A program made the position numbers and the translations under genes. Under the pieces are notes generated by a model, which made no database searches, had not been told where the DNA came from, and was given only the letters and a program-made list of their open reading frames with translations. Shown here one piece after another: positions 52,871-62,158 of a DNA stretch of 64,000 bases. The stretch lies in the NCBI GenBank assembly GCA_039026555.1, contig JBCCMB010000001.1, positions 42,384 to 106,383 on the forward strand, written 5' to 3'. This stretch comes from JBCCMB01 sp039026555 (GTDB taxonomy: Bacteria > Pseudomonadota > Alphaproteobacteria > Caulobacterales > Hyphomonadaceae). Numbering within the stretch: position 1 is the first letter of the stretch; each line of letters begins with the position of its first letter.

Positions 52871-53713
52871 ATGACGACCTATTTTTCAGAAGAACATTCG
52901 GTGGAGGCGGTGAACGGCCGAATGGCGCCGGACACGGATCCGCGGCTCAAGCAAGTGATGGCGAGCTTGGTGAAACACCTTCACGCCTTCGCCAAGGATG
53001 TGGAGCTCACCCAGGCTGAATGGGACTACGCTATCGAGTTTCTCACCGACACAGGGCATTTGTGCAGCGAGGATCGGCAAGAATTCATCCTGCTTAGCGA
53101 TACGCTCGGGTTTTCGATGTTGGTGGATTCCATCAATAATCGCCGGCCTGAGGGCGCGACGGAAAATACCGTTTTCGGGCCCTTCCATATCGACGACGTC
53201 CCCGTCCGGCAGATGGGGGACGTTATCTCGATGGATGGCAAAGGCGAGCCTTGTCTCTATATCGGGAACGTCCAAGACCTAGAGGGCAATCCGATCGAAG
53301 GCGCCGTCATTGATGTTTGGTCGGACAATGCCGACGGGTTCTACGATGTGCAGGAGCCCGACACTCAGCCGCGCGGCAATAATCGTGGCCTCTTCACCAC
53401 CGGCGCGGACGGCGCTTACCATTTTATCGGCGTAAAGCCGCCGCCTTATCCCATCCCGTTCGACGGTACGGTCGGTAAGATGCTGGCGGCTTTAGGACGG
53501 CCCTATTATCGGCCTGGCCACATGCATTTCATGGTCATTGCCGACGGCTATGAAAAGATCGTCACGCACTCTTTCGTCGCCGGCGACCCCCACCTAGAGC
53601 GCGACGCCGTTTTCGGCGTGAAAGAGCAATTGATCTTAGATTTCGAAAAAGTCGATGACGACGAGGTTGAATGGCGCTCCGAATTCGACATCGTCATGGT
53701 GCCGACGCCTTAA
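52871..53713 (+). CDS. Intradiol dioxygenase, probably hydroxyquinol 1,2-dioxygenase
   Basis: 280 residues. An N-terminal catechol-dioxygenase dimerisation domain (about 15-95) precedes the catalytic domain (PIEGAVIDVWSDNADGFYDVQ, RPYYRPGHMHF) with the Tyr and two His iron(III) ligands. Catechol-type enzymes share these motifs; hydroxyquinol is chosen because maleylacetate reductase is the preceding gene. It would yield maleylacetate. Confidence 0.9.
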   Translation: MTTYFSEEHSVEAVNGRMAPDTDPRLKQVMASLVKHLHAFAKDVELTQAEWDYAIEFLTDTGHLCSEDRQEFILLSDTLGFSMLVDSINNRRPEGATENTVFGPFHIDDVPVRQMGDVISMDGKGEPCLYIGNVQDLEGNPIEGAVIDVWSDNADGFYDVQEPDTQPRGNNRGLFTTGADGAYHFIGVKPPPYPIPFDGTVGKMLAALGRPYYRPGHMHFMVIADGYEKIVTHSFVAGDPHLERDAVFGVKEQLILDFEKVDDDEVEWRSEFDIVMVPTP

Positions 53714-53742
53714 ACGCCTTTATCGATTGGAAGCCGGCCGGG

Positions 53743-54549
53743 TTAGGCGTCTTCAAAGACGCCGTCGCGCTTTTCCATACCCGCCATCACCGCTTCGAGT
53801 TGATTGGGCGAGCCGATGAGCGAATCCTGAGCTTCGGACTCGGCGAGTATCGCAGCCGCATCGTCCCGATCGGGAAGATCATTGTAGAGCTTTTTCGCGG
53901 TTTGGACGGCGCTTGGGCTGCGCGAGGCGATCTCTTTGGCGAGGGCCAGAGCCTCTTCAAGCGGGGTTTCCGACGTCCGTGTCGCAAAGCCGTATTCAAC
54001 CGCCTCGACGCCGGAGAACATGCGGCCGGTATAGGTTAGCTCGCGGATGATATCCTCGCGCGCTAATTGGCGCATAATCGCGGTTGAGCTCATGTCTGGG
54101 ACCAAGCCCCATTTGACTTCAAGAATGGAGAGCTTCGTCTCAGGATGAACGATCCGAATGTCTGAGCCCAGCATCACTTGAAGCCCGCCGCCAAGCGCAA
54201 CGCCATGCACCGCAGCGATCACAGGAACGCGCAATTCACGCCAGCCCCAGACCGATTTTTGCGGACGATTGACGACGCCATGGGTGCGTTCAGCCAATCT
54301 GCCTCTTGTGACGCCGCCGCTTCCGCCATCGGCCATTTGCGCGAAACTGCCCATATCCAAGCCTGCGCAAAAGGCGCGGCCTTCGCCGGAAATCACGACG
54401 CACCTGACGGACGTGTCCGCTTCTAACTGCGTGGACGTTTCGATCAGCGCGTCGATCATCGCATTGTCCAGCGCGTTCATCTTATCGGTTCTAACAAGGC
54501 GCACATCGGCAACGCCGTCTGTGATTGTGGTTTTGACACGGTCGCTCAT
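53743..54549 (-). CDS. Enoyl-CoA hydratase/isomerase family protein
   Basis: 268 residues of crotonase fold: oxyanion-hole segments GRAFCAGLDMGSF and AVHGVALGGGLQVMLGSDI. The usual second catalytic Glu region reads EVKWGLVPDM, which keeps a Glu near the expected site. Substrate unknown; it is convergent with the hydroxyquinol operon and may not belong to it. Confidence 0.85.
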   Translation of the reverse strand: MSDRVKTTITDGVADVRLVRTDKMNALDNAMIDALIETSTQLEADTSVRCVVISGEGRAFCAGLDMGSFAQMADGGSGGVTRGRLAERTHGVVNRPQKSVWGWRELRVPVIAAVHGVALGGGLQVMLGSDIRIVHPETKLSILEVKWGLVPDMSSTAIMRQLAREDIIRELTYTGRMFSGVEAVEYGFATRTSETPLEEALALAKEIASRSPSAVQTAKKLYNDLPDRDDAAAILAESEAQDSLIGSPNQLEAVMAGMEKRDGVFEDA

Positions 54550-54571
54550 GTCGGCCTCCCAATGCTAATTT

Positions 54572-54889
54572 TTAAGCGTGTTTTCCAGGCGTAGTTTTAC
54601 GGGATTTCATCGCCGCGAGCTGGTCTTCCGTGGCTGGCGTTTGGAATTGTGTTTTCCAATCCTTGTAAGGCATGCCGTAGATTCGTTCGCGCGCATCGTC
54701 TTTCGACATATCCAAGCCCGTCTCATGCGCCGCTTCGCGATACCAATCGGCCAGGCAATTGCGGCAGAAATCCGCGAGGATCATCAAATCGATGTTTTGA
54801 ACGTCCTTGCGCGCGTCGAGATGCGATAAGAGGCGGCGGAACGCGGCGGCTTCGATTTTGTCGTTCATATCCGTGGGGGCATCACTCAT
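54572..54889 (-). CDS. DUF1244 protein
   Basis: 105 residues, all-helical, with FRRLLSHLDARKDVQNIDLM, LADFCRNCLADWY and YGMPYKDWKTQFQ, the pattern of the small DUF1244 family. Function unknown. Conserved in many Proteobacteria. Placed between moeA and the crotonase gene on the same strand. Confidence 0.88.
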   Translation of the reverse strand: MSDAPTDMNDKIEAAAFRRLLSHLDARKDVQNIDLMILADFCRNCLADWYREAAHETGLDMSKDDARERIYGMPYKDWKTQFQTPATEDQLAAMKSRKTTPGKHA

Positions 54890-54908
54890 AAACAAGTCTC
54901 CATTTCGG

Positions 54909-56138
54909 CTAACGCGCCATCGCAGCCGTGAGCGGCACGATCGGAACCGTGTCGCCGGTCTGAGCCTCTGCGGCGCCGGGCGGGCGGTGAATAAGGCAAT
55001 TCGCTGTTAAAAACGGCGTGACGAAAGAACTGTCTTGGCGGTTGATCGGGCGTACTGATCGTCCCCCAGGAAGATCGCGGCATTCGGCGCGAAGATAGGC
55101 GTCGCGATCGCCGCCGGTAGGGAGGGGCTCTTCTAGAATTGCAGATATCGGCGCGTTGTCGTCTACGCCCAGCAATCGCTTTAAGAACAGATGGGCGCAT
55201 ACATAGGCGGAGGCGGGATTGCCGGGTAGACCCAAAACCCGTTGCTCGCCTAGGCGTCCGAACCAGGTCGGCTTGCCGGGTTTCACCGCGATTTTCTCAA
55301 ACACTATCTTAAGCCCGCGCGACTTGAACGCGTTGCGCATGTGATCATGATCGCCGACTGATGCGCCGCCGATCGGCACGATGATGTCGGCGTCCTGAGC
55401 CTTATCGATCAAGGCGGTGATAGACGCGACGCTGTCGCGCGCGATGCCGAGCGGCAGTGGGTCCGCGCCCCAAAGTCGCACAAGCGCGCTAAGCGCAGCG
55501 GGATTGGAGCTCACGATGTGGCCGGAGTTGGGATCATCGCCCGGCGCACGCAACTCGTCGCCATTCGCGATAATCGCGATACGAGGTTTGCGATGAACGG
55601 GCAGCGAGGCATGGTCGCCCGCGGCGGCGACCGAAATCTCGCGCGGTCCCAGCTGCGCACCTGCGGAAAGGAGTTTCTCACCTTTTGAAAAATCATGGCC
55701 GGCGCCGCGTACATGGCGCTTTGAGGTTTGCGCTTTGCCGACGATCACCGCGTCGCCATCCTTACGCGCATGCTCTTGGATCAGGATATGGTCGGCGCCG
55801 TCAGGTATCGCTCCGCCGGTGAATATGCGAACGGCTTGACCGGGTCCCAAAACCCCTTCGAAAGGCGCGCCCGCAGGCGCTTCGCCGATGAGCTTAAGCT
55901 TCGCGCCGGCTTTCTCTGTATCGCTCAGGGCCACGGCGTAGCCGTCCATCGCGGAGATGTCATAGGGCGGGAGGGTGAGTTTCGCCGAAACGTCCGACGC
56001 AAGCTTACGGCCCAAACACGCGTCCAAACCGCAAAGTTCGGATTCTGTGACAAGCTGCGCCGCGTCCAGGGCGGCGAACGCCTCGCCAATAGAGATCAGC
56101 GCCCCAGCAGGCCTCCTATCGCTGTCGAGCGGCCCCAT
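54909..56138 (-). CDS. moeA: Molybdopterin molybdenumtransferase
   Basis: 409 residues. MoeA features: PPYDISAMDGYAV, a long split central domain, IANGDELRAPG, VPIGGASVGDHDHM and GLPGNPASAYV. It inserts molybdate into adenylated molybdopterin. The mobA gene lies just beyond the ferredoxin gene, divergently oriented, forming a small molybdenum cofactor locus. Confidence 0.93.
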   Translation of the reverse strand: MGPLDSDRRPAGALISIGEAFAALDAAQLVTESELCGLDACLGRKLASDVSAKLTLPPYDISAMDGYAVALSDTEKAGAKLKLIGEAPAGAPFEGVLGPGQAVRIFTGGAIPDGADHILIQEHARKDGDAVIVGKAQTSKRHVRGAGHDFSKGEKLLSAGAQLGPREISVAAAGDHASLPVHRKPRIAIIANGDELRAPGDDPNSGHIVSSNPAALSALVRLWGADPLPLGIARDSVASITALIDKAQDADIIVPIGGASVGDHDHMRNAFKSRGLKIVFEKIAVKPGKPTWFGRLGEQRVLGLPGNPASAYVCAHLFLKRLLGVDDNAPISAILEEPLPTGGDRDAYLRAECRDLPGGRSVRPINRQDSSFVTPFLTANCLIHRPPGAAEAQTGDTVPIVPLTAAMAR

Positions 56139-56483
56139 TCATTCGTCTCCGGTTCCCGGCTTCGGACTAAAGTATTTTTCGAGCTTGCCTTCGACGGTTG
56201 CGAACTCTTCCGCGTCTGACGGCGCTTCCTTCATGACGGTGATGTTCGGCCAGATCTCAGCGTACTTTGTGTTCAGCTTCAGCCATTTGCCGTCGGAATC
56301 ATCCTCCGTGTCGGGCACAATTGCGTCCACCGGGCATTCCGGCTCACACACGCCGCAATCAATGCACTCGTCGGGATGAATAACGAGCATGTTTTCGCCC
56401 TCATAGAAGCAATCCACTGGGCAAACCTCGACGCAATCCATATGCTTGCATCGTATGCATGCGTCTACGACGAGGTACGTCAT
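56139..56483 (-). CDS. fdxA: 7Fe ferredoxin FdxA
   Basis: 114 residues from ATG 56483 (AAGGAG 9 nt upstream). Two cluster-binding motifs: [17 protein letters not shown] and [17 protein letters not shown], the pattern of [3Fe-4S][4Fe-4S] ferredoxins, with the FdxA tail [14 protein letters not shown] soluble electron carrier. Its stop directly adjoins the moeA start. Confidence 0.95.
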   Translation of the reverse strand: MTYLVVDACIRCKHMDCVEVCPVDCFYEGENMLVIHPDECIDCGVCEPECPVDAIVPDTEDDSDGKWLKLNTKYAEIWPNITVMKEAPSDAEEFATVEGKLEKYFSPKPGTGDE

Positions 56484-56770
56484 ACTCTCAAAACTCCTTG
56501 CGGCTTGCGCGCGTTCCTCGGCTGCACCGCAGATTTGGCGGACGTTGAGCCCCACTTGCAATCCAACGTCCGTGCTGTCAATTCACCGTCCCAGCCGCCG
56601 CAGGAGAGCCGTTTTGCGACACGCCGCATTCCCAAACCAGTCTAGCGCGGTTTCACATACTCAATTTGGGGTGGCATCTAGCCGCTGCAAAGCCGGTTCC
56701 GACCGTAACGCTGCGGAAAAGGGCGTTTTTGGCCCAGCCGTTTTCTGCGGTTTTGGGGAGGCCTAAGACG

Positions 56771-57373
56771 ATGCGATCGACGCCTTGCGTCATACTCGCC
56801 GGCGGCGGTTCGCGTCGCTTTGGTACGCCCAAGGGTTTAGCCCTCCTGAATGGCAGGCCGCTTATCGCGCGTGTGCAGGATAGATTGAAGGCGCAAACGG
56901 ACGGACCCATTGCGGTGAATACAGGTTCGCCGAACATTTATGTCGACGCCATCGACCTCATTGTCGAAGATCAACTGACCGGCGGCTTGGGGCCGCTGGC
57001 GGGCGTTCACGCCGCCATGGCGTGGGCGCGCGAGCAGGGCGCTGCTCAGGTTTTGTGCGCGCCGGTCGACACGCCTTTTTTGCCGATGGATTTGTTAGCG
57101 GCGCTCGACAACGCAGGAGCGCCGGCCATTAGCGCCAGTCGCGGACGTGCGCACCCTGTTTGCGGATTGTGGCCGACGGCATTCGCCGAAGCTCTTGAAC
57201 ACGCCGTTAAGGACGGCCTGCGCGCTGCCGTTGAATGGGGCGCTCAAAGTGGCGCCAAATCTGTGGAGTTTGCGGACCAGGACGGTGTTGATCCCTTTTT
57301 CAACATCAATACGCGCGAAGACTTAGAAACTGCTGAGGCGGCGTACCGGGTAAGTTCGACTCGCGAAGATTAA
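56771..57373 (+). CDS. mobA: Molybdenum cofactor guanylyltransferase
   Basis: 200 residues from ATG 56771, which follows GGGGAGG; the frame is open to 56666 without a site. VILAGGGSRRFGTPKGLALL is the GTP-binding signature; GPLAGVHAAM and CAPVDTPFLP follow. It attaches GMP to the molybdenum cofactor. Divergent from fdxA and moeA. Confidence 0.92.
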   Translation: MRSTPCVILAGGGSRRFGTPKGLALLNGRPLIARVQDRLKAQTDGPIAVNTGSPNIYVDAIDLIVEDQLTGGLGPLAGVHAAMAWAREQGAAQVLCAPVDTPFLPMDLLAALDNAGAPAISASRGRAHPVCGLWPTAFAEALEHAVKDGLRAAVEWGAQSGAKSVEFADQDGVDPFFNINTREDLETAEAAYRVSSTRED

Positions 57374-57391
57374 GCCAGCATTGAGATCGAT

Positions 57392-57706
57392 CTATTGGAT
57401 TGGCGAAAAGCTAGCCGGTTTCATCAACACGCTTTCCTGTCTGACCAATTTGTCCGAGGTGTTCTTGGTCGGGTCCAACCAATCCGGATCAGACCACAAC
57501 GCCGCACGCCGTTTTTCTCGATCTGCATGATCTTCATACGCCCAAATGTGAATGATCTGGTTGAGCTCGCCGGTCTCCGGCGTAAACGCCGCAACAAGCT
57601 GACCGAGATTACGCTTGAGGATCGGCAACCGGTCCTGCTCGAACGCTTTCAGCCAGGCGTTGAGGGCGCCGGGTTTTGTGGTGTAGGTGCGCATTTCATA
57701 GATCAT
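57392..57706 (-). CDS. NIPSNAP-family protein
   Basis: 104 residues from ATG 57706. MIYEMRTYTTKPGALNAWLK opens the ferredoxin-like NIPSNAP fold; IHIWAYEDHADREKRRAALW is the conserved core. Small dimeric barrel proteins of unknown substrate, often near catabolic genes. Third in a leftward run TPP enzyme, SDR, NIPSNAP. Confidence 0.9.
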   Translation of the reverse strand: MIYEMRTYTTKPGALNAWLKAFEQDRLPILKRNLGQLVAAFTPETGELNQIIHIWAYEDHADREKRRAALWSDPDWLDPTKNTSDKLVRQESVLMKPASFSPIQ

Positions 57707-57726
57707 GCTCGATCCTCTCAAGGCGT

Positions 57727-58470
57727 TTATGTTGGCGGCGGACCGGGAATGCGATTGTAGGCGTTGTTCCAGGCAGGCGTGATCACCAGCTCGTTGATCG
57801 CGACGCGTTTGGGTTGGCTTAAAATATACTGCACCGCTTCGGCGATATCTTCAGCTTGGAGCATTCGCGCAAGCGCGTCCTCCGACGGCGGTGGAATGCG
57901 CCGCTGCATGGCCGGCGTCGCGACTTCTCCGGGGCAGAGCGAGGTCGCGACAATGCCATTGCGCATTTCGGCCATGTTGAGGCTGTCGACCAAGCCGCGC
58001 ACGGCCAGTTTGGTGCTTGTGTAGGCGGGGCCTGGCTGTGGGGTGGTATGCCATCCTGCAAAAGACGACACGACGACAATGCGTCCACCGCCCGCTGCGC
58101 GCATGCCCTTCAAAACCAAATCGATTGAGCTGTAGACGCCCAAAAGATTGGCGGAGACGACGTTTTGAAAATCCGCGTGTGAGACGTCTCCCCATGCACG
58201 TTTCGCCACGTTCGCGCCGGCGTTCGCGACAAGCGCTGAAATTGGACCACATGCCTCGACAGCGGCGTTGAAGGCGCTGGCCAGCGCGTCCGGATCTGTG
58301 ACGTCGGCAGCGGCGGCGATCGCTTTGTCGCCCAGTTTGCCGCGCGCTTCTTCCAAACGATCCGGATTTCGACCGCTGATTACGACAGACCAACCTTCGG
58401 CGATCAGTCTTTCGGAGATTGAAAAACCAATGCCGCTGGACGCGCCAGTGACCCAGGCGAGTTTGCTCAT
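57727..58470 (-). CDS. Short-chain dehydrogenase/reductase
   Basis: 247 residues. TGASSGIGFSIS cofactor loop, LVANAGAN, catalytic Ser in VVVSSFAGW and YTSTKLAVRG (Tyr-x-x-x-Lys). VISGRNPDR after the second strand suggests NADP preference. Overlaps the TPP enzyme gene by 4 nt, so it probably acts in the same pathway on a carbonyl or alcohol formed there. Confidence 0.9.
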   Translation of the reverse strand: MSKLAWVTGASSGIGFSISERLIAEGWSVVISGRNPDRLEEARGKLGDKAIAAAADVTDPDALASAFNAAVEACGPISALVANAGANVAKRAWGDVSHADFQNVVSANLLGVYSSIDLVLKGMRAAGGGRIVVVSSFAGWHTTPQPGPAYTSTKLAVRGLVDSLNMAEMRNGIVATSLCPGEVATPAMQRRIPPPSEDALARMLQAEDIAEAVQYILSQPKRVAINELVITPAWNNAYNRIPGPPPT

Positions 58471-60182
58471 GCCGAGACCCTTTCCAGGTTCGTGATCCGC
58501 GCATTGTCTTGGCCGTTGAACAGGCTGATCGGCGGATAGGCGTCAGGATCCGTCATTACTTCAATAAGCGTTGGCTGATCGGAGTGTAGCGCCGCTCTCA
58601 AGATCGAAGGGATTTCGGAGGCTTCCGTAACCCGTACGCCTTCGCATCCGCAGGCGCGCGCGATGGCGGCGTGGTCGACATCCGCGAAGTCGACCGAATG
58701 GCTGTGATGGCCGTAATGCACGTTCTCCGCATGATACTGAAAGCCGAGAATGGCGTTGTTTAGAACGATCACTGTGAGCGGCAGTTTCAGTCTCCGAGCC
58801 GTTTCCAATTCCTGCCAGCAATGGCCGAATCCGCCATCGCCGCAAACCGCGACGACGCGCTTTTCCGGATGTGCGATTTGCGCGCCCATCGCCATAGGCA
58901 TGCCCCAGCCTAACCCGGCTAATCCGCGCGGCACCATAAAGCGCTGTCCGGCGATTTGGGCGTCGAGATATGTTGTGATCCAATTAGACGAATAGCTCGC
59001 GTCGGCGACGATAATATCGTCCGGTTCAATAAGAGTGTTCAAATGCGTCATTAGAAATTCTGGACGAAGTCTCCCGTTCGAACCGGCGCCCTTTGTATCT
59101 AGATAGTGTGTGACGGCGGCCTTTGCGGCGTCGACGCGTTTCGCGATCTCGTCGCCGTCCGTGCGCGCCGGATATGTATAGGCGTCAGCTAGCGCCGACA
59201 ATGTCCGCTTTGCGTCTCCTACGAGTCGTAGCGCCTCATAATTTCGGCCCACTTCCATTGGGTCGATATCGATATGAATGAATTTTGCGGTTCTCGGATA
59301 AGTCTTCCAACTGTCCGTACCGTTCTGATTGGTGCGGGTGCCGATAAGCATGACCACATCGGCGTCGGTGAGATAATCCCGCAGGGAGCCCGCGCGATTT
59401 CCCTCCTGCAGATTGCTGGTGAAGACGCCGAGCGCTAGCGCGTGATCTTCAGCGATGGAGCCCTTACCCATATTCGTTGTTGCGACCGGAACGCCGGACT
59501 GCTCGGCGAACGCCGTCAACTCGTCATGAGCGCCGGATAAATGAACCCCGCCGCCTGCGATAATGAGCGGGCGCTTTGCAGTCGATAGAAGCTCCGCAGC
59601 CGTTTTGACTTGCTCAGGATCCGCCGCAAATCTGTCCAACGGGAAAGTACCGAGATTTGCGTGTCGCGCGTCGTTCGGCGTCGCCTCGGTGCGAAGAAAG
59701 TCCATTGGAACCATCAGCGCCACAGGGCCGGGCCGTCCGCTCGCGGCGGCGGTGAACGCCATGTCGACATAATCTTCAAGACGATCCGCGCGATCGACGC
59801 GTCGCGCCCATTTCGTGCAGCCATGGAACAGCGCCAAATGATCCAATTCCTGGAACGCGTTGCGGTCCACCATGCTGTCCGGCACATCCTGAACGATGGC
59901 TACAATCGGCACTGACGCTTTCATGGCTTCCGCCATCGGCGCGACTAGTAATGTCGCGGCGGGACCGTTTTGCGCGCAGACGACGCCCACTTTCCCTGTA
60001 GACCGCGCATACCCGTCCGCCATCACGCCGCCCGCATTTTCCGTGCGATACCCAATTTGCCGAATACCGAATTGAGGGAGGGCGAGAATTAAGGCGGATG
60101 GAATGCTCTGTTCAAAAACACACTCGACGCCATGTCGCTTCAATGCGGCGGCGAGAGCGTCAGCGACTGTCGTCTTTTTCAT
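58467..60182 (-). CDS. Thiamine-diphosphate-dependent enzyme (acetolactate synthase/decarboxylase superfamily)
   Basis: 571 residues from ATG 60182. The N-terminal Pyr domain keeps the cofactor-activating Glu (GYRTENAGGVMADGYAR); the C-terminal PP domain has the GDGGFGH...NN metal and diphosphate motif. Members include acetolactate synthase, benzoylformate decarboxylase and C-C lyases; no small subunit gene is adjacent, so a catabolic carboligase or 2-oxoacid decarboxylase is more likely than amino acid synthesis. Divergent from an IclR regulator. Confidence 0.85.
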   Translation of the reverse strand: MKKTTVADALAAALKRHGVECVFEQSIPSALILALPQFGIRQIGYRTENAGGVMADGYARSTGKVGVVCAQNGPAATLLVAPMAEAMKASVPIVAIVQDVPDSMVDRNAFQELDHLALFHGCTKWARRVDRADRLEDYVDMAFTAAASGRPGPVALMVPMDFLRTEATPNDARHANLGTFPLDRFAADPEQVKTAAELLSTAKRPLIIAGGGVHLSGAHDELTAFAEQSGVPVATTNMGKGSIAEDHALALGVFTSNLQEGNRAGSLRDYLTDADVVMLIGTRTNQNGTDSWKTYPRTAKFIHIDIDPMEVGRNYEALRLVGDAKRTLSALADAYTYPARTDGDEIAKRVDAAKAAVTHYLDTKGAGSNGRLRPEFLMTHLNTLIEPDDIIVADASYSSNWITTYLDAQIAGQRFMVPRGLAGLGWGMPMAMGAQIAHPEKRVVAVCGDGGFGHCWQELETARRLKLPLTVIVLNNAILGFQYHAENVHYGHHSHSVDFADVDHAAIARACGCEGVRVTEASEIPSILRAALHSDQPTLIEVMTDPDAYPPISLFNGQDNARITNLERVSA

Positions 60183-60328
60183 AGATTTGCGGCCTTCCGC
60201 GAACGCGATCATAGCGAGTTGTCTTTGAATTTGGTTCTACCAGACGCGTTTTTGCAATTCAGCCGATTCTCAAAATCCGTTTATCTAATGAACACTTTTT
60301 GGGTGTTTTTGCGATATGATACTTCACC
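60183..60328. promoter_or_regulatory. Divergent promoter between TPP enzyme and IclR genes
   Basis: Holds both promoters. A 5-bp inverted repeat AACAC (60291-60295), 7-nt T-rich spacer, GTGTT (60303-60307) could be the IclR operator. A TATGAT hexamer (60315-60320) is a possible -10 but lies very close to the IclR start. Confidence 0.45.
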
Positions 60329-61138
60329 ATGTCGACGGATTTGAGCAATATAAAGGAGGTTCGCGCGGTCCGCCGTGCGCTTTTGCTTGTCGATGCGATG
60401 GGCAAGCACGGATGGATGACGCCCACCGAACTCGCGCGCGAAACTCAAGTCGATCGGGGGACGATTTATCGGCTTCTCGTATCCTTGATCCGCGCTGGCT
60501 ACGTCATACGGCGGCCGCAAGACAACAAGTTCTTTTTGTCCCGTAAAATGCTGAATCTCAGTAGAGGTTTTTTAGCTGAGGACAGGGAGTCGCTTGTCCT
60601 ATCTTCCGTGCTCGCGAAACTGACGGACAAGATCCGATGGCCAAGCGATTATGCGATGATTTTGGCGGGCCAACTTACGATCATGGAGTCCAGTCATCAT
60701 TTAACGGCGATGACATTCTTCCGCAGCCTTGTCGGCCAGACGCGGCCGATCTTTAGAACGTCTTTGGGCAAGGCCATTATCTCAGGCATGAGCGCCCAAG
60801 ATCGAGAAGTTCTGCTCGGTGAGATAAACAATTGCGGCGGCGAGGATGCGGAAGATCTAAAAAAGCCCGGCTTAGTCGACTCAATTCTGGAGGATTTTAA
60901 TGAGCGCGGTTTCGCACTCTCTTTTGAGAGCGGCGCTGCAGATATCGCCGCGATCGCGCTTCCGGTTCGACGGTGTGAGAAAATTGTCGGCGCCGTAAAT
61001 GTTGTGATTTTCAAACGGGCCTTCAATTTGCGGCAAGTGGAAGAATCCTACTTAGAGCCGCTTAGAAACTGCGTGTACGAATTAGAGTCCGAATTTGAAC
61101 GCTTAGCTAAAGAAGATGAGTCGCGCAGGCAAAGCTGA
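60329..61138 (+). CDS. IclR-family transcriptional regulator
   Basis: 269 residues. An N-terminal winged HTH (about 10-75: RRALLLVDAMGKHGWMTPTE, DRGTIYRLLVSLIRAGYV) and a C-terminal IclR effector domain (TSLGKAIISGMS, ESGAADIAAIALPVR). IclR proteins usually regulate neighbouring aromatic or acid catabolism operons; the TPP-SDR-NIPSNAP operon starts divergently from it. Confidence 0.92.
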   Translation: MSTDLSNIKEVRAVRRALLLVDAMGKHGWMTPTELARETQVDRGTIYRLLVSLIRAGYVIRRPQDNKFFLSRKMLNLSRGFLAEDRESLVLSSVLAKLTDKIRWPSDYAMILAGQLTIMESSHHLTAMTFFRSLVGQTRPIFRTSLGKAIISGMSAQDREVLLGEINNCGGEDAEDLKKPGLVDSILEDFNERGFALSFESGAADIAAIALPVRRCEKIVGAVNVVIFKRAFNLRQVEESYLEPLRNCVYELESEFERLAKEDESRRQS

Positions 61139-61168
61139 ATTCATCGATAACTCTGGACTCCGAAATCT

Positions 61169-62119
61169 TTATATCGCCGACGTGGTTTGCGCCGTAAAAT
61201 GCCCAAATCCGGCAATCCAGCCAGGGATTTCGCGATAATCGCTTTGAACGACATCATAGGCGCCGGACATGGATAACGCGGCGGTTGCAGCCACCCAGCA
61301 CATGGTTTCGTTGGCCCCTTTGCCGGCGATTTGGTCGATCTCTTCTGTTTTGAAGTTTTTGAAACCGTCCCAGTCGGCGTTCGCCAACATCGCCATGACT
61401 TTCCTGTCCCAATCAGGATTTAGAGGAAGACAAGGGCCTTCGCCGTCCTTCAATTGTTCAGAGGCGCGTCGAATATTCTTTTCGCGTTCCGCTTGTTGTT
61501 CGAGCGTTAGCGGTTTCGAGCCGACCAGTCTGGCTCTTAGGTCGGGTTCCGCACCGACAATTTTCGGCATTATGGGATCATGGCTTAGTCCGCCCGAAGC
61601 GGCGACGAGCACCCGTTTGCCGCTCTTTGCTGCGAAGGCGCCGACGGCTTCGCCAAGTTTAATCACTCGATTATAGGTCGGGATTGGGTCCGCGACGCAA
61701 TTGATGAAAATCGGGATGATAGGGTAGCGGGTGAAGTCGCCCCACATTGTCTCCCAGATTTGCACAAAGCCGTGATCGACAATCATGTCGAAAGACACGG
61801 CCAAATCTATCTCAGCGTGACGAACCGCATCGAGCAATTCCAATGCTAAGGTTTCATCTACGACAAGATCGCCGGCCTGAGTGGTGTAATCGCCATAAGA
61901 GCGGGCGGCTGTTCCAACACAGAAGCTCGGCATCATATTGTAGTGAAAGCCGTGAAAATGGTCGGGTGAGAATTGAATAATGACGTCAGGATCGAAATCG
62001 TCGACAAAGTCCGCCATGTCCCGAAAAGAGGCGATCACTGCTTCGCAAGCGTCCGCGCCGCCCAGGGGCTCATCTAGCAGCATCGGCGAATGGGATGCGC
62101 AAACCATTGCGATCGACAT
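61169..62119 (-). CDS. mhpB: LigB-type extradiol dioxygenase, MhpB-like
   Basis: 316 residues, near the 314 of E. coli MhpB, with AAGGAG 6 nt before the start. Matches include CASHSP near the start, IQFSPDHFHGFHYNMMPSFC, DLAVSFDMIVDHGFVQ, IPIFINCVADPIP, ASGGLSHDP and PGWIAGFG. The family cleaves 2,3-dihydroxyphenylpropionate or similar catechols at the bond next to the ring hydroxyls, with Fe(II). No MhpC hydrolase or MhpD hydratase is present here. It follows the aldehyde dehydrogenase gene by 39 nt. Confidence 0.88.
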   Translation of the reverse strand: MSIAMVCASHSPMLLDEPLGGADACEAVIASFRDMADFVDDFDPDVIIQFSPDHFHGFHYNMMPSFCVGTAARSYGDYTTQAGDLVVDETLALELLDAVRHAEIDLAVSFDMIVDHGFVQIWETMWGDFTRYPIIPIFINCVADPIPTYNRVIKLGEAVGAFAAKSGKRVLVAASGGLSHDPIMPKIVGAEPDLRARLVGSKPLTLEQQAEREKNIRRASEQLKDGEGPCLPLNPDWDRKVMAMLANADWDGFKNFKTEEIDQIAGKGANETMCWVAATAALSMSGAYDVVQSDYREIPGWIAGFGHFTAQTTSAI

Positions 62120-62158
62120 ATTTAACTCCTTATGGCGAGATCTGTCAGTTGGCGGCGA

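Noticed and set aside
59068..59087. An 18-bp exact match (GTCTCCCGTTCGAACCGG) between the TPP enzyme gene and the T arm of the tRNA-His fragment at 34979-34996, as a possible second att copy.
   Set aside because: It lies inside an intact coding sequence, the match stops abruptly on both sides, and the TTCGAA core makes the string partly self-complementary. Coincidence is more likely than an att duplicate.
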